Origin: Nocardioides sp. IC4_145 | GTDB lineage: Bacteria; Actinomycetota; Actinomycetes; Propionibacteriales; Nocardioidaceae | DNA length: 64,000 bases | Assembly: GCF_011250565.1 (NCBI RefSeq) | Contig: NZ_JAANMS010000002.1 | Span: 62,001 to 126,000 of the forward strand | Direction: 5' to 3' | Shown: one piece after another, positions 8,633 to 16,865 of the stretch | Position numbering within the stretch: the first letter of the stretch is position 1 | Layout of the letters: every line of letters starts with the position of its first letter | The notes under the pieces: model-generated | Databases searched by the model: none | Seen by the model: only the letters and a program-made list of their open reading frames with translations | What the model was told of the DNA's origin: nothing | Made by a program: the position numbers and the translations under genes

Positions 8633-9913
8633 TATGTCCGACAATGTCCGGTGGCGCGGCGCCCAGGGTGCCGGCAGGTTCGCCGGCCAGGGGGGGTCCC
8701 CGGCGGCGCGGCAGTACGACGCGACCCCGGCGAGCGAAATCTCGATGTGCGTCATTGCGCGGTCGTCGTGCAGCGCAAGGACCGCGACGGCCCCCAGCAA
8801 TCCGGTGAGAGGGTCGGCAACCGCGTCGCCGCTGAAGCAGGGCGCCCCGTCCTCGTCCTCGGCGACCAAGCCCCCGGCGACAGCGGCGTCGTCGCCGAAG
8901 CCGACCCGCAACGGCTGTCTCGTCCCGTGAGCGGTGAGCTGGAGCCACGTGCGTGCCCGACCGTCAGCGGCGGCGGTGCCGAACGACACCCCCAGGTTCT
9001 CGAGCGCGCGCGGACGGCTGGCCTCGATCACGACATCGGCTGACGAGACCAGGTCGAGCAGATACCTGCGTCCAGGTCCCGAGTCGAAGTCGACCTCCAC
9101 GTGCTCGGCGCCGGCGTGCAGCAATGCGTGGAGCCGAGGGTCTCCCCACCGGGAGGCGTCCGGCCGGTTGGTGCTCTCCACGTGAACCACCTCAAACCCC
9201 GCCTCTCCGAGCAGGTTCGCGGCGAGCGGCGCTGCCCACAGAGCGCCGAGGTTCACCACCCGCGCCGTGCTGCGCCGGCTCGAGCGCCCGGGGCGCGTGC
9301 GAAAACTGAATGGACTGGCGGGTGGGATGGTCTCGAACGGCAGCGATGCCGGCATGCCCAGCCACACCGCCCGCTCGACGGCCGCGGCGGCCGGGCGCAC
9401 GCAGGCCCATGCCTCGAGCGCCTTCCAGGGATCGGCGTCGGCGTCGGGGTCCTCCACGAGCGCCGGTACGAGGTCCAGGTCCGTCTCCCGTGCCAGGTTG
9501 AGCACCCACGCCCCGTCGAGCCCGTGCAGGAAGCGCGCGCTTCCTCCTCGCGACACGCGAGGCCCACCGGCGGCGGGCGACCTGACGGCGAGCGCTGCGC
9601 GTTCGGCGAGCAGGGCCGCGCCGTCGATCTCGAGGGAGATGCCGAAGCGCTCGCCGGCCAGCGCGGTGAGCACAGCGCCGGCGCCGCGGGCGACGGAGGC
9701 GGGAAGACCCCGCGGACGCAGGGGTCGCCGGCTCGAGTCCCGGGTCAGGTCCATGAGACCGGACTGCGCCCAGTCCTCGAGGGGGGTGGCCTCGGGCGTG
9801 CGGAGCGGCAACCCGGAAACGCCCAGAGCGTTGAGGAGGCGTCGTCCCTCGGCGGTGGAACGGTGGCCCGCGTCCTGGGGTGGGAGCCGACTCTGGACGT
9901 CCTCCGCTGGCAT
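8600..9913 (-). CDS. Class III CoA-transferase family protein with rearranged domain order
   Basis: A 437-residue CaiB/BaiF-type protein whose order is unusual. The segment that normally opens the family (VVNLGALWAAPLAANLLGEA, ending HVES) begins only near residue 215. The first 200 residues look like the part that normally follows, with SGLMDLT, a helix and ISLEIDGAALLAERAAL, then WVLNLARETD. The C-terminus has GDAVADPLTGLLGAVAVLAL, the segment that usually carries the active-site Asp. The chain could be permuted, or two partial copies fused. It probably moves CoA between acyl groups. Its ATG is nine bases from the ATG of the divergent crotonase gene. The last codons overlap an AT-rich regulatory box. 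Confidence 0.7.
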   Translation of the reverse strand: MPAEDVQSRLPPQDAGHRSTAEGRRLLNALGVSGLPLRTPEATPLEDWAQSGLMDLTRDSSRRPLRPRGLPASVARGAGAVLTALAGERFGISLEIDGAALLAERAALAVRSPAAGGPRVSRGGSARFLHGLDGAWVLNLARETDLDLVPALVEDPDADADPWKALEAWACVRPAAAAVERAVWLGMPASLPFETIPPASPFSFRTRPGRSSRRSTARVVNLGALWAAPLAANLLGEAGFEVVHVESTNRPDASRWGDPRLHALLHAGAEHVEVDFDSGPGRRYLLDLVSSADVVIEASRPRALENLGVSFGTAAADGRARTWLQLTAHGTRQPLRVGFGDDAAVAGGLVAEDEDGAPCFSGDAVADPLTGLLGAVAVLALHDDRAMTHIEISLAGVASYCRAAGDPPWPANLPAPWAPRHRTLSDIKDHEKLPLKR

Positions 9914-9922
9914 ACTCCCATC
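9914..9922. promoter_or_regulatory. Nine-base divergent start region
   Basis: The start codons at 9913 (minus) and 9923 (plus) are only nine bases apart. CATACT at 9911-9916 could be a -10 for the plus gene and CATGAT, read on the minus strand just beyond the plus ATG, a -10 for the minus gene, each 6-7 bases from its start codon. Both transcripts would then be nearly leaderless, or one start is further inside its gene. Confidence 0.3.
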
Positions 9923-10930
9923 ATGCTCGACGAGCCGTTCCTCGCGGTGGGGGGCGGCGCCGCGGAGGTCGACCGGTCACCGGTCTTCGTCGTCGACGCC
10001 GACCGGGTGGTCGCGACAACCACCGAGCTAGTGCCGTCCTTCGTGGCACGGCGGCACGTCGTGGTGGGCCTGTGCCAGGAGAAGCCCGCGGACGAACGCC
10101 TGATGCAAGTGCTCGACGTCGCCATCGCTCCGCTCGGAAGCGGGGCCGCTGCCCATCCAGGTGTGGTGGAGGTGGCGGACGTCGACGCTGCCCTGAGGGT
10201 CCTGCTGGCGGCAGGGGAACGGAACCCGGACGCGGTGTGGGCGCTCGCGCGCCTACTGCGGCTCACCGAGACCCTGCCCGTCGAGGCCGGTCTCGTCGCC
10301 GAGTCGGCGACCTACTCGGCGCTACTCGGTGGAGCGGAGTTCCGATCCTGGCTCGCGTCGCGGGGTCAGCCGAGGGCGGCCGAGGACGGGGATCGCGTCC
10401 AGGTCGAACGTTCGGGGGACCTGGTCACCATCACCCTGGCGCGACCCCTCCGCCGCAACGCCTACGACGCCCATATGCGTGACGCGCTGCTGGAGGCCCT
10501 GGAGATTGCTGTCCTCGACCCCTCTGTCAGAGTCCACCTCAGAGGCGAGGGACCCGACTATTGCGCGGGTGGAGATCTGGACGAGTTCGGCACTGCGAGC
10601 GACCTCGGCTTCGCGCACCGGCTGCGCGTGAGTGCCAACCCGGGCCTGGTGGTGGACGAGATGCGGCACAGGGTCACGGCTTACGTGCACGGCAACACCA
10701 TCGGGTCGGGCATCGAGGTGGCCGCCTTCGCCGGCACCGTCGTCGCCGCGGGGGACACGAGGTTGCGCTTGCCCGAGCTCGGCATGGGTCTCATCCCGGG
10801 CGCAGGCGGCACGGTGAGCCTGACCCGACGGATCGGCCGGCACAGAGTGCTGTGGTGGGCCATGGCGGGGGAGCGCATCGGCGTCGACACCGCCCGGCGC
10901 TGGGGACTCGTCGACGATGTCACCTCCTGA
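9923..10930 (+). CDS. Enoyl-CoA hydratase/isomerase with N-terminal extension
   Basis: A 335-residue protein. The crotonase domain occupies about 157-335: LARPLRRNAYDAHMRDAL, then the oxyanion segment DYCAGGDLDEFG, then GNTIGSGIEVAAF and LPELGMGLIPGAGGTVSL, with Glu in both places where hydratases carry the two catalytic glutamates. The first 155 residues are not part of a standard crotonase. They end in YSALLGGAEFRSWLASRG, which resembles a crotonase-family tail, so an inactive partner domain may be fused in front. It likely hydrates an enoyl-CoA. The stop overlaps the amidohydrolase start by 14 bases, and it is divergent from the CoA-transferase. Confidence 0.8.
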   Translation: MLDEPFLAVGGGAAEVDRSPVFVVDADRVVATTTELVPSFVARRHVVVGLCQEKPADERLMQVLDVAIAPLGSGAAAHPGVVEVADVDAALRVLLAAGERNPDAVWALARLLRLTETLPVEAGLVAESATYSALLGGAEFRSWLASRGQPRAAEDGDRVQVERSGDLVTITLARPLRRNAYDAHMRDALLEALEIAVLDPSVRVHLRGEGPDYCAGGDLDEFGTASDLGFAHRLRVSANPGLVVDEMRHRVTAYVHGNTIGSGIEVAAFAGTVVAAGDTRLRLPELGMGLIPGAGGTVSLTRRIGRHRVLWWAMAGERIGVDTARRWGLVDDVTS

Positions 10931-12242
10931 GTCGGTCCTGCTGCGCAATGTGGTCGTGGCCGGCGACCGGTTGGATTGCCGGTTGTCTGGAGGGAAAGTC
11001 GTAGAGCTAGGCCCGAGAATCGAGGCGCGCTCCGAGGAAGGGGTCGTTGAAGGAGGCGGCGCGGCGCTACTGCCGGGGCTCCACGACCACCACGTCCACG
11101 TGCTTGCCGCGGCGGCTGCCCGAGCATCGCTGGACCTGCGGGGCGGGCCGCTCCCTGCCGGCTCCGCCGGACGGGGGGACGACGACAGCTGGTTGCGCGT
11201 GGTCGGCCTCGGCAGCGACCACGTCACGCGCGCCGACGTGGACGCGGTGTGGCCGTCGCGTCGGGTCCGGGTGCAGCACCGCTCCGGGGCCCTGTGGATC
11301 CTGAACTCGCCGGCGGTCCGGGAGCTGGCCGGCTACCTGGACGCGGAGGAGCGGCGCACCGGGCGAGTCTGGCGCAGTCGGGGTCAGTGGGGCGCAGCGC
11401 TGGAGGAGATGTCGCTCGGCTCAGAACTAGCGGAGATCGGGCGCGAGCTCGGCACGTGGGGTGTGACGGGGCTGACCGACGCCACCCCGGACCTGGATGG
11501 TCCGGCGCTCGACGCGATTCGCGCCTCGCTGCCGCAGCGGGTCTGGTCGCTCGGGCCGGGTCGGACCCACCTGCCGAGGAAGGTCGTGGTCGCGGACCAC
11601 GACCGCAACACGTGGGACCGAGTGCATGCGGGCGTCGCAGCGGCGCGGGCCGCGGGGCGGCCGGTGGCCTTGCACGCGGTGACCCGTACGGGCCTGGCCC
11701 TCGCCTTGGCGGTACTCGAGGAGTTCGGTGTGGTCCGCGGCGACCGCATCGAGCACGCCGCCGTGTGCGACGACCGCGCCGCGGACCGGATGGCCGAGCT
11801 AGGCCTGGTCGTCGTAACGCAGCCGTCCATCGCCGCGCGGCGCGGGGCCGCCATGGTGGAGGAGGTCGAGCCCGAGGACCGGCCGTGGCTCTGGCGCCTT
11901 CGTGGGCTTGTCGAGCGAGGGGTCGACGTCGTGCTGAGCAGCGACGCGCCATACGGCGATGCGAACCCGTGGACTTCCGTCCGCTTGGCCGCCGTCGGCG
12001 CATCCGGGCGCGGTTCGCCGTGGGTAAGTGACCAGACGATCGAGGCGAGGGCCGCTCTCGGCTGCTACCTGACCGCTCCGGGCGATCCGGCAGGCCCCGA
12101 GCGCAGTGTCGAGGTGGACGCGCCGGCCGATCTCTGCCTGCTAGACAGCCCGCTGGAGGAAGCTCTCGCGCGTGTGGTGGACGGCCGGACGGACGCCCCG
12201 GTGCGTGCCACCTTCATCGGCGGCGTCCGAGTGGGTCAGTAG
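10917..12242 (+). CDS. Amidohydrolase family protein (YtcJ-like, amidohydrolase 3)
   Basis: A 441-residue metal-dependent hydrolase. GLHDHHVHVLA at about 55-65 supplies the His-x-His of the TIM-barrel metal site. RPVALHAVTRTGLALAL near 245, DRIEHAAVCDDR near 275 and LSSDAPYGDANPWTSV near 340 supply the second His, third His and metal Asp, in the arrangement of YtcJ-like exoenzymes. It may open a lactam, lactone or cyclic imide, or act on an N-acyl group; the true substrate is unknown. It is translationally coupled to the crotonase gene (14-base overlap) and its stop overlaps the convergent diflavin reductase stop by seven bases. Confidence 0.8.
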   Translation: MSPPESVLLRNVVVAGDRLDCRLSGGKVVELGPRIEARSEEGVVEGGGAALLPGLHDHHVHVLAAAAARASLDLRGGPLPAGSAGRGDDDSWLRVVGLGSDHVTRADVDAVWPSRRVRVQHRSGALWILNSPAVRELAGYLDAEERRTGRVWRSRGQWGAALEEMSLGSELAEIGRELGTWGVTGLTDATPDLDGPALDAIRASLPQRVWSLGPGRTHLPRKVVVADHDRNTWDRVHAGVAAARAAGRPVALHAVTRTGLALALAVLEEFGVVRGDRIEHAAVCDDRAADRMAELGLVVVTQPSIAARRGAAMVEEVEPEDRPWLWRLRGLVERGVDVVLSSDAPYGDANPWTSVRLAAVGASGRGSPWVSDQTIEARAALGCYLTAPGDPAGPERSVEVDAPADLCLLDSPLEEALARVVDGRTDAPVRATFIGGVRVGQ

Positions 12243-13882
12243 ACGTCCTGGGAGTAACGGCGCTGCCGCTTGAGGTCCGCGAGGTAGTCCCAGGCCTCGG
12301 ACTCGGACCGGTCGCCGTGCTTCGCGATGACCTCGACAAGTGCGGCCTCGACGGCGTGCGACATCTGGGTGCCATCTCCACACACGTAGAAGCTGGCGCC
12401 GTCTTCCAGCCATCGGTAGACCTCCTCGCCGCGCGCCACCAGCCGGTCCTGGACGTACACCTTGTGATCCTGATCGCGCGAGAAGGCGGTCGTCAGCTCG
12501 GTGAGGAGTCCACTCGCGACCCACTTCTCGAGCTGCTCGCGGTACAGGAAGTCGCAGGCTTCGTGCTGGTCGCCGAAGAACAGCCAGTTGCGTCCCGCGG
12601 CGGCGCGCGCGTCCCGCTCCTGGAGGAAGGAGCGGAACGGGGCGACTCCGACGCCCGGCCCGACCATGATGACCGGACGGTCGTCGGCCGGAAGTCGGAA
12701 GCTGGGGTTGGGGACGAGGAAGACCGCCACCTTGTCGGCTTCATGTTCCGAGGTGGACGCGGTGCGGAGGGTGCTCGATCCGGCACCGACCCGATCCCGG
12801 CCGTCGCGGTGGTAGGACACGGACGAGACCAGCAGCTCAGCCGTGGAGGGATTGCGCCCGGGTGCGGAGCTGATCGAGTACGACCGGTGCTGCAGCGCTG
12901 GCAGGAGGGCGAGAATCCGCGCCGGGTCACGGTCGGCCGGTGCAACCATGGTGACCAGGTCAAGGACGTCACGACCCCACAGCCAGGCATCGAGCGCCTC
13001 CCGATCGCCGGTCGCGAGCAGGTGACGCAACTCGGGGTCGGCCGAGACGTCGGCCACCCAGGCGGTGAGCTCCCGACCGGGCAGCCGGAGCTCGCGCTGG
13101 TGGGTGAGCACCTCGGCCCATGTGCCGTCGCCGACCGGTGCACGGTCGCTTCCGGCGGCGCCGAGTGCCGCGAGCATCCCCTCGACCAGTTCGCGAGGGT
13201 TCGCGGGCACGAGGCCAAGAGAGTCGCCAGGCTCGTAGCAGATGCCGCTGTCGGCGAGGTCGATCTCGTAGTGGAGGACGGACTTGCGCGAGCCCGCGCC
13301 GGAGAGCGTCTCAGAGGCGACGAGTTGCGCGAGGAACGGGTTACGCCGCGTCCACCGGTCGTCGCGCTGCGGCGCGCGCACCGCGTTGGCGGCCCGCGTC
13401 TCCGGCAGGCCGTCGCTCGTCCCGAGGGTCTCGAACGTCTCGACCGTCGCCGCGATCCACTGCCGCGAGGGCTGCTCGTAGTCCAGGTCGCAGTCCACGC
13501 GTTCGAGCACGCGATGACCGCCGAGCGCAGCCAGCTTCTCGTCGAAGTGCCGGCCCGCGGCACAGAAGTCGTCGTACGACGAGTCGCCGAGAGCGAGGAC
13601 CGCGAAGCGGAGGTGGCCGAGCTCGGGTGCCTCGGCCTCCAGCTCGTCCCAGAGGTCCTGCGCGTTGTCCGGCATGTCGCCGTCGTCGTACGTCGAGCTC
13701 ACGACCACGACGTGCTTCATCGCAGCGAGGTCGCCCGCCCCAATCTCGTCCATCCCGAGGAGCGTCGCGCTGAAGCCGGCCTCGGTGAGAGCGTCCGCGG
13801 TGTCCATCGCGATGATCTCGGCGTTGCCGGTCTGGCTGCCGAACAGCACATGCACGGGCGGTCGTTCCGAGGAGGTGGTCAT
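12236..13882 (-). CDS. Diflavin reductase (NADPH-P450 reductase / sulfite reductase alpha type)
   Basis: A 548-residue soluble protein. An FMN-binding flavodoxin domain covers about 8-150 (FGSQTGNAE, SSTYDDGDMPDNA, LGDSSYDDFCAAG). An FAD domain follows with RSYSISSAP near 330, then an NADP-binding domain with GPGVGVAPFRSFLQER near 410, FFGDQHEACDFLY and FYVCGDG near 505, ending in QDVY as in CysJ. Such proteins pass electrons from NADPH through FAD and FMN to a haem partner. No sulfite-reductase haemoprotein gene is present; the divergent neighbour operon encodes a P450, so it probably reduces that P450. It has no membrane anchor. A minus-strand promoter at 13930-13959 overlaps a regulatory box. 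A GGAG site precedes the ATG. Confidence 0.88.
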   Translation of the reverse strand: MTTSSERPPVHVLFGSQTGNAEIIAMDTADALTEAGFSATLLGMDEIGAGDLAAMKHVVVVSSTYDDGDMPDNAQDLWDELEAEAPELGHLRFAVLALGDSSYDDFCAAGRHFDEKLAALGGHRVLERVDCDLDYEQPSRQWIAATVETFETLGTSDGLPETRAANAVRAPQRDDRWTRRNPFLAQLVASETLSGAGSRKSVLHYEIDLADSGICYEPGDSLGLVPANPRELVEGMLAALGAAGSDRAPVGDGTWAEVLTHQRELRLPGRELTAWVADVSADPELRHLLATGDREALDAWLWGRDVLDLVTMVAPADRDPARILALLPALQHRSYSISSAPGRNPSTAELLVSSVSYHRDGRDRVGAGSSTLRTASTSEHEADKVAVFLVPNPSFRLPADDRPVIMVGPGVGVAPFRSFLQERDARAAAGRNWLFFGDQHEACDFLYREQLEKWVASGLLTELTTAFSRDQDHKVYVQDRLVARGEEVYRWLEDGASFYVCGDGTQMSHAVEAALVEVIAKHGDRSESEAWDYLADLKRQRRYSQDVY

Positions 13883-13925
13883 GGGTCGGCTCCTTCAATG
13901 CACGATGTGAGCGGAGTCACTCACT

Positions 13926-13940
13926 AAACATCATGAGGAA
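13926..13940 (+). promoter_or_regulatory. Regulatory box 1 between reductase and P450 operons
   Basis: AAACATCATGAGGAA, repeated identically at 13973-13987. It overlaps the predicted -10 (CATGAT, 13935-13930 on the minus strand) of the diflavin reductase promoter, whose -35 TTGACA lies at 13959-13954 with an 18-base spacer. This position suits repression of the reductase gene or joint control of both directions. Confidence 0.55.
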
Positions 13941-13972
13941 CCAGCGTGGGTGGTGTCAAGGGAGGAGCGGCC

Positions 13973-13987
13973 AAACATCATGAGGAA
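13973..13987 (+). promoter_or_regulatory. Regulatory box 2 upstream of the P450 operon promoter
   Basis: The second identical copy of AAACATCATGAGGAA, 47 bases downstream of the first in the same orientation. It ends 15 bases before the -35 element TTGACA at 14003, the same geometry as the box before the thioesterase operon. Confidence 0.55.
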
Positions 13988-14002
13988 AATCGGCTCCAGG
14001 CA

Positions 14003-14032
14003 TTGACACGCCCACGCCTGGGTCAGTGTAAT
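14003..14032 (+). promoter_or_regulatory. Promoter of the SnoaL-P450 operon
   Basis: TTGACA at 14003-14008 and TGTAAT at 14027-14032 with an 18-base spacer give a strong sigma-70-type promoter. Transcription would start near 14039, leaving a leader of nearly 90 bases before the ATG at 14127. Confidence 0.6.
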
Positions 14033-14126
14033 CGGCGTCACGAGCGCCGTGATCGACATCTCAACGTCGTCGAGGCGGCGCCGAACGAGCACGCGTCGTC
14101 GCGCGCGACACGACAGGAGACACGAC

Positions 14127-14618
14127 ATGATTTCCGGACGCGGCAGCCAAGCCACGACGAGCGCCGCCATCGAGCGGCAGCGGGTGGCAGAGGTGGTCAC
14201 GGCCTATGCCCTCGCCTGCGACGAGCGCGACGGCGAGGCACTCGAGCGGATCTTCCACCCCCAGGCGACGGCGTCGTACGACGTCGATGCCGACCTCGTG
14301 GGCGGCGCCGCCATCGCCCGGTGGGTGCTTGACGCCACGGCTCACCTGCGGTGGCAGCAGCACGCGCTCCGCGTGATGCTCGTCGACCTCGACGGGGACC
14401 AGGCGAGGTCGGTCGGATACCTCACTTCGCACCAGGTGGCCTTCGACAGCCCGGACACGACCCTGATGATGAACAGCCGCTACGACATGGAGCTGGCCCT
14501 GGTTGACGACGATTGGCGCATCCGGTCGCTGCGTCTGGTCGTCGGCACGCGGGAGCAGCGGCCGGTCACGCTCGGCCAGCTGGTCCCCGACACCCGGGTG
14601 GAGGCCGCCCATGTCTGA
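14127..14618 (+). CDS. SnoaL-like / nuclear transport factor 2 family protein
   Basis: A 163-residue alpha+beta-barrel protein. AIERQRVAEVVTAYALACDERDGEALERIFHP-type N-terminal helices (about 12-45) and GGAAIARWVLDAT followed by QQHALRVML are typical of the SnoaL-4/NTF2 fold, as is the closing strand DDDWRIRSLRL. The family includes dehydratases, isomerases and non-enzymatic partners of ring-modifying enzymes; it often accompanies steroid- or ring-degrading oxygenases. The ATG at 14127 is preceded by AGGAG at a good distance; an in-frame GTG at 14049 is less likely. The stop overlaps the P450 start by eight bases, so the two proteins probably act on the same substrate. Confidence 0.75.
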   Translation: MISGRGSQATTSAAIERQRVAEVVTAYALACDERDGEALERIFHPQATASYDVDADLVGGAAIARWVLDATAHLRWQQHALRVMLVDLDGDQARSVGYLTSHQVAFDSPDTTLMMNSRYDMELALVDDDWRIRSLRLVVGTREQRPVTLGQLVPDTRVEAAHV

Positions 14619-15843
14619 CAAGCCGGCGATCGAGGTCCTCGAGGGCCAGACCAAGGGTGGCTGCCCGGTCGTGCACTTCGACTTCAACCAGCCGCTGCCG
14701 ATCCACAGCTACCACTCTGAGCTGGACCGGCTCCGAGCGCTCTCTCCGATCGTGTGGAACACCTTCGGGGGCGGCTTCTGGATGCTCCTGGACGACCAGA
14801 CTGTGCGCGACGCCTTCCACGACCACGAGGTGTTCAGCAGCGAGGCCACCATCCCGACGGTGCCTGAGCCGGACTGGCACTGGATCCCGACGATGGAGAA
14901 CCCGCCCAAGCACAAGCTCTACCGTCGGGTGCTGAACGCGCCGTTCTCCCCGCGCGCCATCCGGGACCGGGAGGAGCGGATTCGCGAGCACGCGATCGCC
15001 TTCATCGAACCGTTGGTTGCGCGCGGGCGGGTCAACTTCGTCAACGAGTTCGCCAAGGAGTACCCGACCAAGGTGTTCCTGGAGATCCTGGGGCTTCCCC
15101 ACGAGGACTCCAAGAGGTTCGTCCCTTGGGTCGAGGCCGTCTTCGGTGGTCTCGGTGCTGAGGCGGAGGATGCCGCCGCGGCGATGTCCCAGGCTCAGGC
15201 GAGCATCCGGGACTACTTCGTCGACCTGCTCGCGGACCGCAAGGCCAACCCCCGCGAGGACGACTTCTTCACCGACCTCAGCCGGTCGACGATCGGCGAC
15301 GCGCCGATCAGCGACGAGGAGTTCCTCAACATCTGCGGCGTGCTGGTGCTGGCCGGCCTGGACACGGTCAAGAGCCAGCTGGGCTACATGATGCTGCACC
15401 TCTCGGAGCACCCCGAGGACCGACAGCAGATCCTCGATGACCCCGGCCTCATCCCTGTCGCCGTGGAGGAGATGCTCCGCGTGTACTCGATCGTCATGGA
15501 CGGTCGCAAGGTCGTCCAGGACACCGAGTTCCACGGCTGCCCCATGTCCGCCGGCGAGATGGCCATGTTGACCGTCCCCTCTGCGACTCGTGACGAGACC
15601 AAGTACGCCGACCCGAGCCGGGTCGACTTCAGCCGCACCGATGCGACCGGGCATCTCGCCTTCGCGGCCGGGCCCCACAAATGCCTAGGAACGCACCTGG
15701 CGCGGCGCGAGCTCAACATCGCGCTCGAGGAGTGGCACAAGCGGATCCCGCACTATCGGGCGGTCCAAGTCGACGAGCTCCGCGAGACCGGCCCCCAGCT
15801 CGGTCTCGAGGACCTCTGGCTCGAGTGGGACGTCGCGGAGTGA
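14611..15843 (+). CDS. Cytochrome P450
   Basis: A 410-residue soluble bacterial P450. The I-helix oxygen-activation motif is AGLDTVKS at about 248-255, the ExxR pair is Glu287/Arg290 (EEMLR), and the haem loop FAAGPHKCLG places the thiolate Cys at 358. The first 15 residues contain no membrane segment. It hydroxylates an unidentified substrate using electrons delivered in sequence, most likely by the divergently encoded diflavin reductase, since no ferredoxin gene is adjacent (which would be the common bacterial partner). The start codon lies within the end of the SnoaL-like gene and the stop overlaps the GTG of the MDR gene by one base step (GTGA), so the three are one operon. Confidence 0.95.
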   Translation: MSDKPAIEVLEGQTKGGCPVVHFDFNQPLPIHSYHSELDRLRALSPIVWNTFGGGFWMLLDDQTVRDAFHDHEVFSSEATIPTVPEPDWHWIPTMENPPKHKLYRRVLNAPFSPRAIRDREERIREHAIAFIEPLVARGRVNFVNEFAKEYPTKVFLEILGLPHEDSKRFVPWVEAVFGGLGAEAEDAAAAMSQAQASIRDYFVDLLADRKANPREDDFFTDLSRSTIGDAPISDEEFLNICGVLVLAGLDTVKSQLGYMMLHLSEHPEDRQQILDDPGLIPVAVEEMLRVYSIVMDGRKVVQDTEFHGCPMSAGEMAMLTVPSATRDETKYADPSRVDFSRTDATGHLAFAAGPHKCLGTHLARRELNIALEEWHKRIPHYRAVQVDELRETGPQLGLEDLWLEWDVAE

Positions 15844-16865
15844 GCACTGTCCGCAATCGCGAAGTGCACCTCGTCCGTAGGCCGGTCGGCACCCCCGTCC
15901 CTGACGACGTGGACGTGGTCACCACGGACCTGGTGGTCGAGCCGGGTCAGGTGCTCGTCCGCAACACCGTCATGTCGGTCGAGCCCTACATGCGCGGGCG
16001 CATGTCGGAGGGCACGAGCTACGTCGAGCCCTACGCACTGGGCGAGGCGATGACCGGCCACGCCACCGGGGTGGTCGAGCGCTCCGACGACGCCGCCGTT
16101 CCCGTCGGATCGGTCGTCGTGCACCAGCACGGGTGGAGGGAGTACGCCGCCTTGGCGCCGCAGGACGTCGAGGTCGTCGACATCGACGGGCTGAAGGCGA
16201 CCGACCACCTCGGTGCCCTGGGCCAGACCGGCTTCACCGCGTGGGTCGGCCTCAACCTCGTCGCTGGCCTGCAGCAGGAGGAGACGGTGTTCGTCTCCTC
16301 CGCCGCCGGAGGCGTCGGTGCGATCGCCGGCCAACTCGCGAGGGCCCGGGGGTGCACGACGATTGGCAGTTGCGGCAGCGCGGACAAGGCCAAGCGCGTG
16401 ATGGGCGACTTCGGCTTCGACACCGCGTTCGACTACCACGACGGCCCGGTCCGCGACCTGCTCGCCGACGCGCTGAAGGAGGTGGGCCGGCCCGGGCTGG
16501 ACGTCTACTTCGACAACGTCGGCGCCGAGCACCTCGAGGCAGCGATCCGAGCCATGCGCGACAACGGCCGGATTGCGCTGTGCGGCGCGATCGCCGTCTA
16601 CAACGCGACCGAGCCCGTGCCCGGCCCGCGCAACCTGCTGCTGATGATCTGGCGCCGGCTGCGCATGGAGGGCTTCATCGTCGGTGACCACGACAGCCGC
16701 CAGCCGGACTTCCTCGCCGAGGTGACCGCTCTCGTGCGCGAGGGCCGCGTCGTGAGTCCCGAGACCTACGTCGGTCACGGCATCGAGGAGGCCTTCTCTG
16801 GCTTCCTCACCCTGCTCGACGGGCGCGCTGTGATCGGCAAGGCCCTTGTCGCCCTGGAGGACTGA
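15840..16865 (+). CDS. NADP-dependent oxidoreductase, MDR family (LTB4DH/CurA-like)
   Basis: A 341-residue zinc-free medium-chain reductase. The N-terminus SVEPYMRGRMSEGTSY matches the substrate loop of leukotriene B4 12-hydroxydehydrogenase/prostaglandin reductases. The segment SSAAGGVGAIAGQLAR, near 150, is the nucleotide-binding turn, and YFDNVGAEHLEAAI follows near 220. These enzymes reduce the carbon-carbon double bond of enones with NADPH. The start is a GTG overlapping the P450 stop (GTGA); the longer open frame upstream is inside the P450 gene. The acyl-CoA dehydrogenase begins directly after the stop. It may saturate an alpha,beta-unsaturated ketone in the pathway. Confidence 0.88.
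   Translation: MSTVRNREVHLVRRPVGTPVPDDVDVVTTDLVVEPGQVLVRNTVMSVEPYMRGRMSEGTSYVEPYALGEAMTGHATGVVERSDDAAVPVGSVVVHQHGWREYAALAPQDVEVVDIDGLKATDHLGALGQTGFTAWVGLNLVAGLQQEETVFVSSAAGGVGAIAGQLARARGCTTIGSCGSADKAKRVMGDFGFDTAFDYHDGPVRDLLADALKEVGRPGLDVYFDNVGAEHLEAAIRAMRDNGRIALCGAIAVYNATEPVPGPRNLLLMIWRRLRMEGFIVGDHDSRQPDFLAEVTALVREGRVVSPETYVGHGIEEAFSGFLTLLDGRAVIGKALVALED

Noticed and set aside
12317..13927. Long plus-strand open frame (536 codons) opposite the diflavin reductase
   Set aside because: The opposite strand encodes a complete, motif-rich flavoprotein; the plus frame has no recognisable domain and arises from GC-rich codon use.
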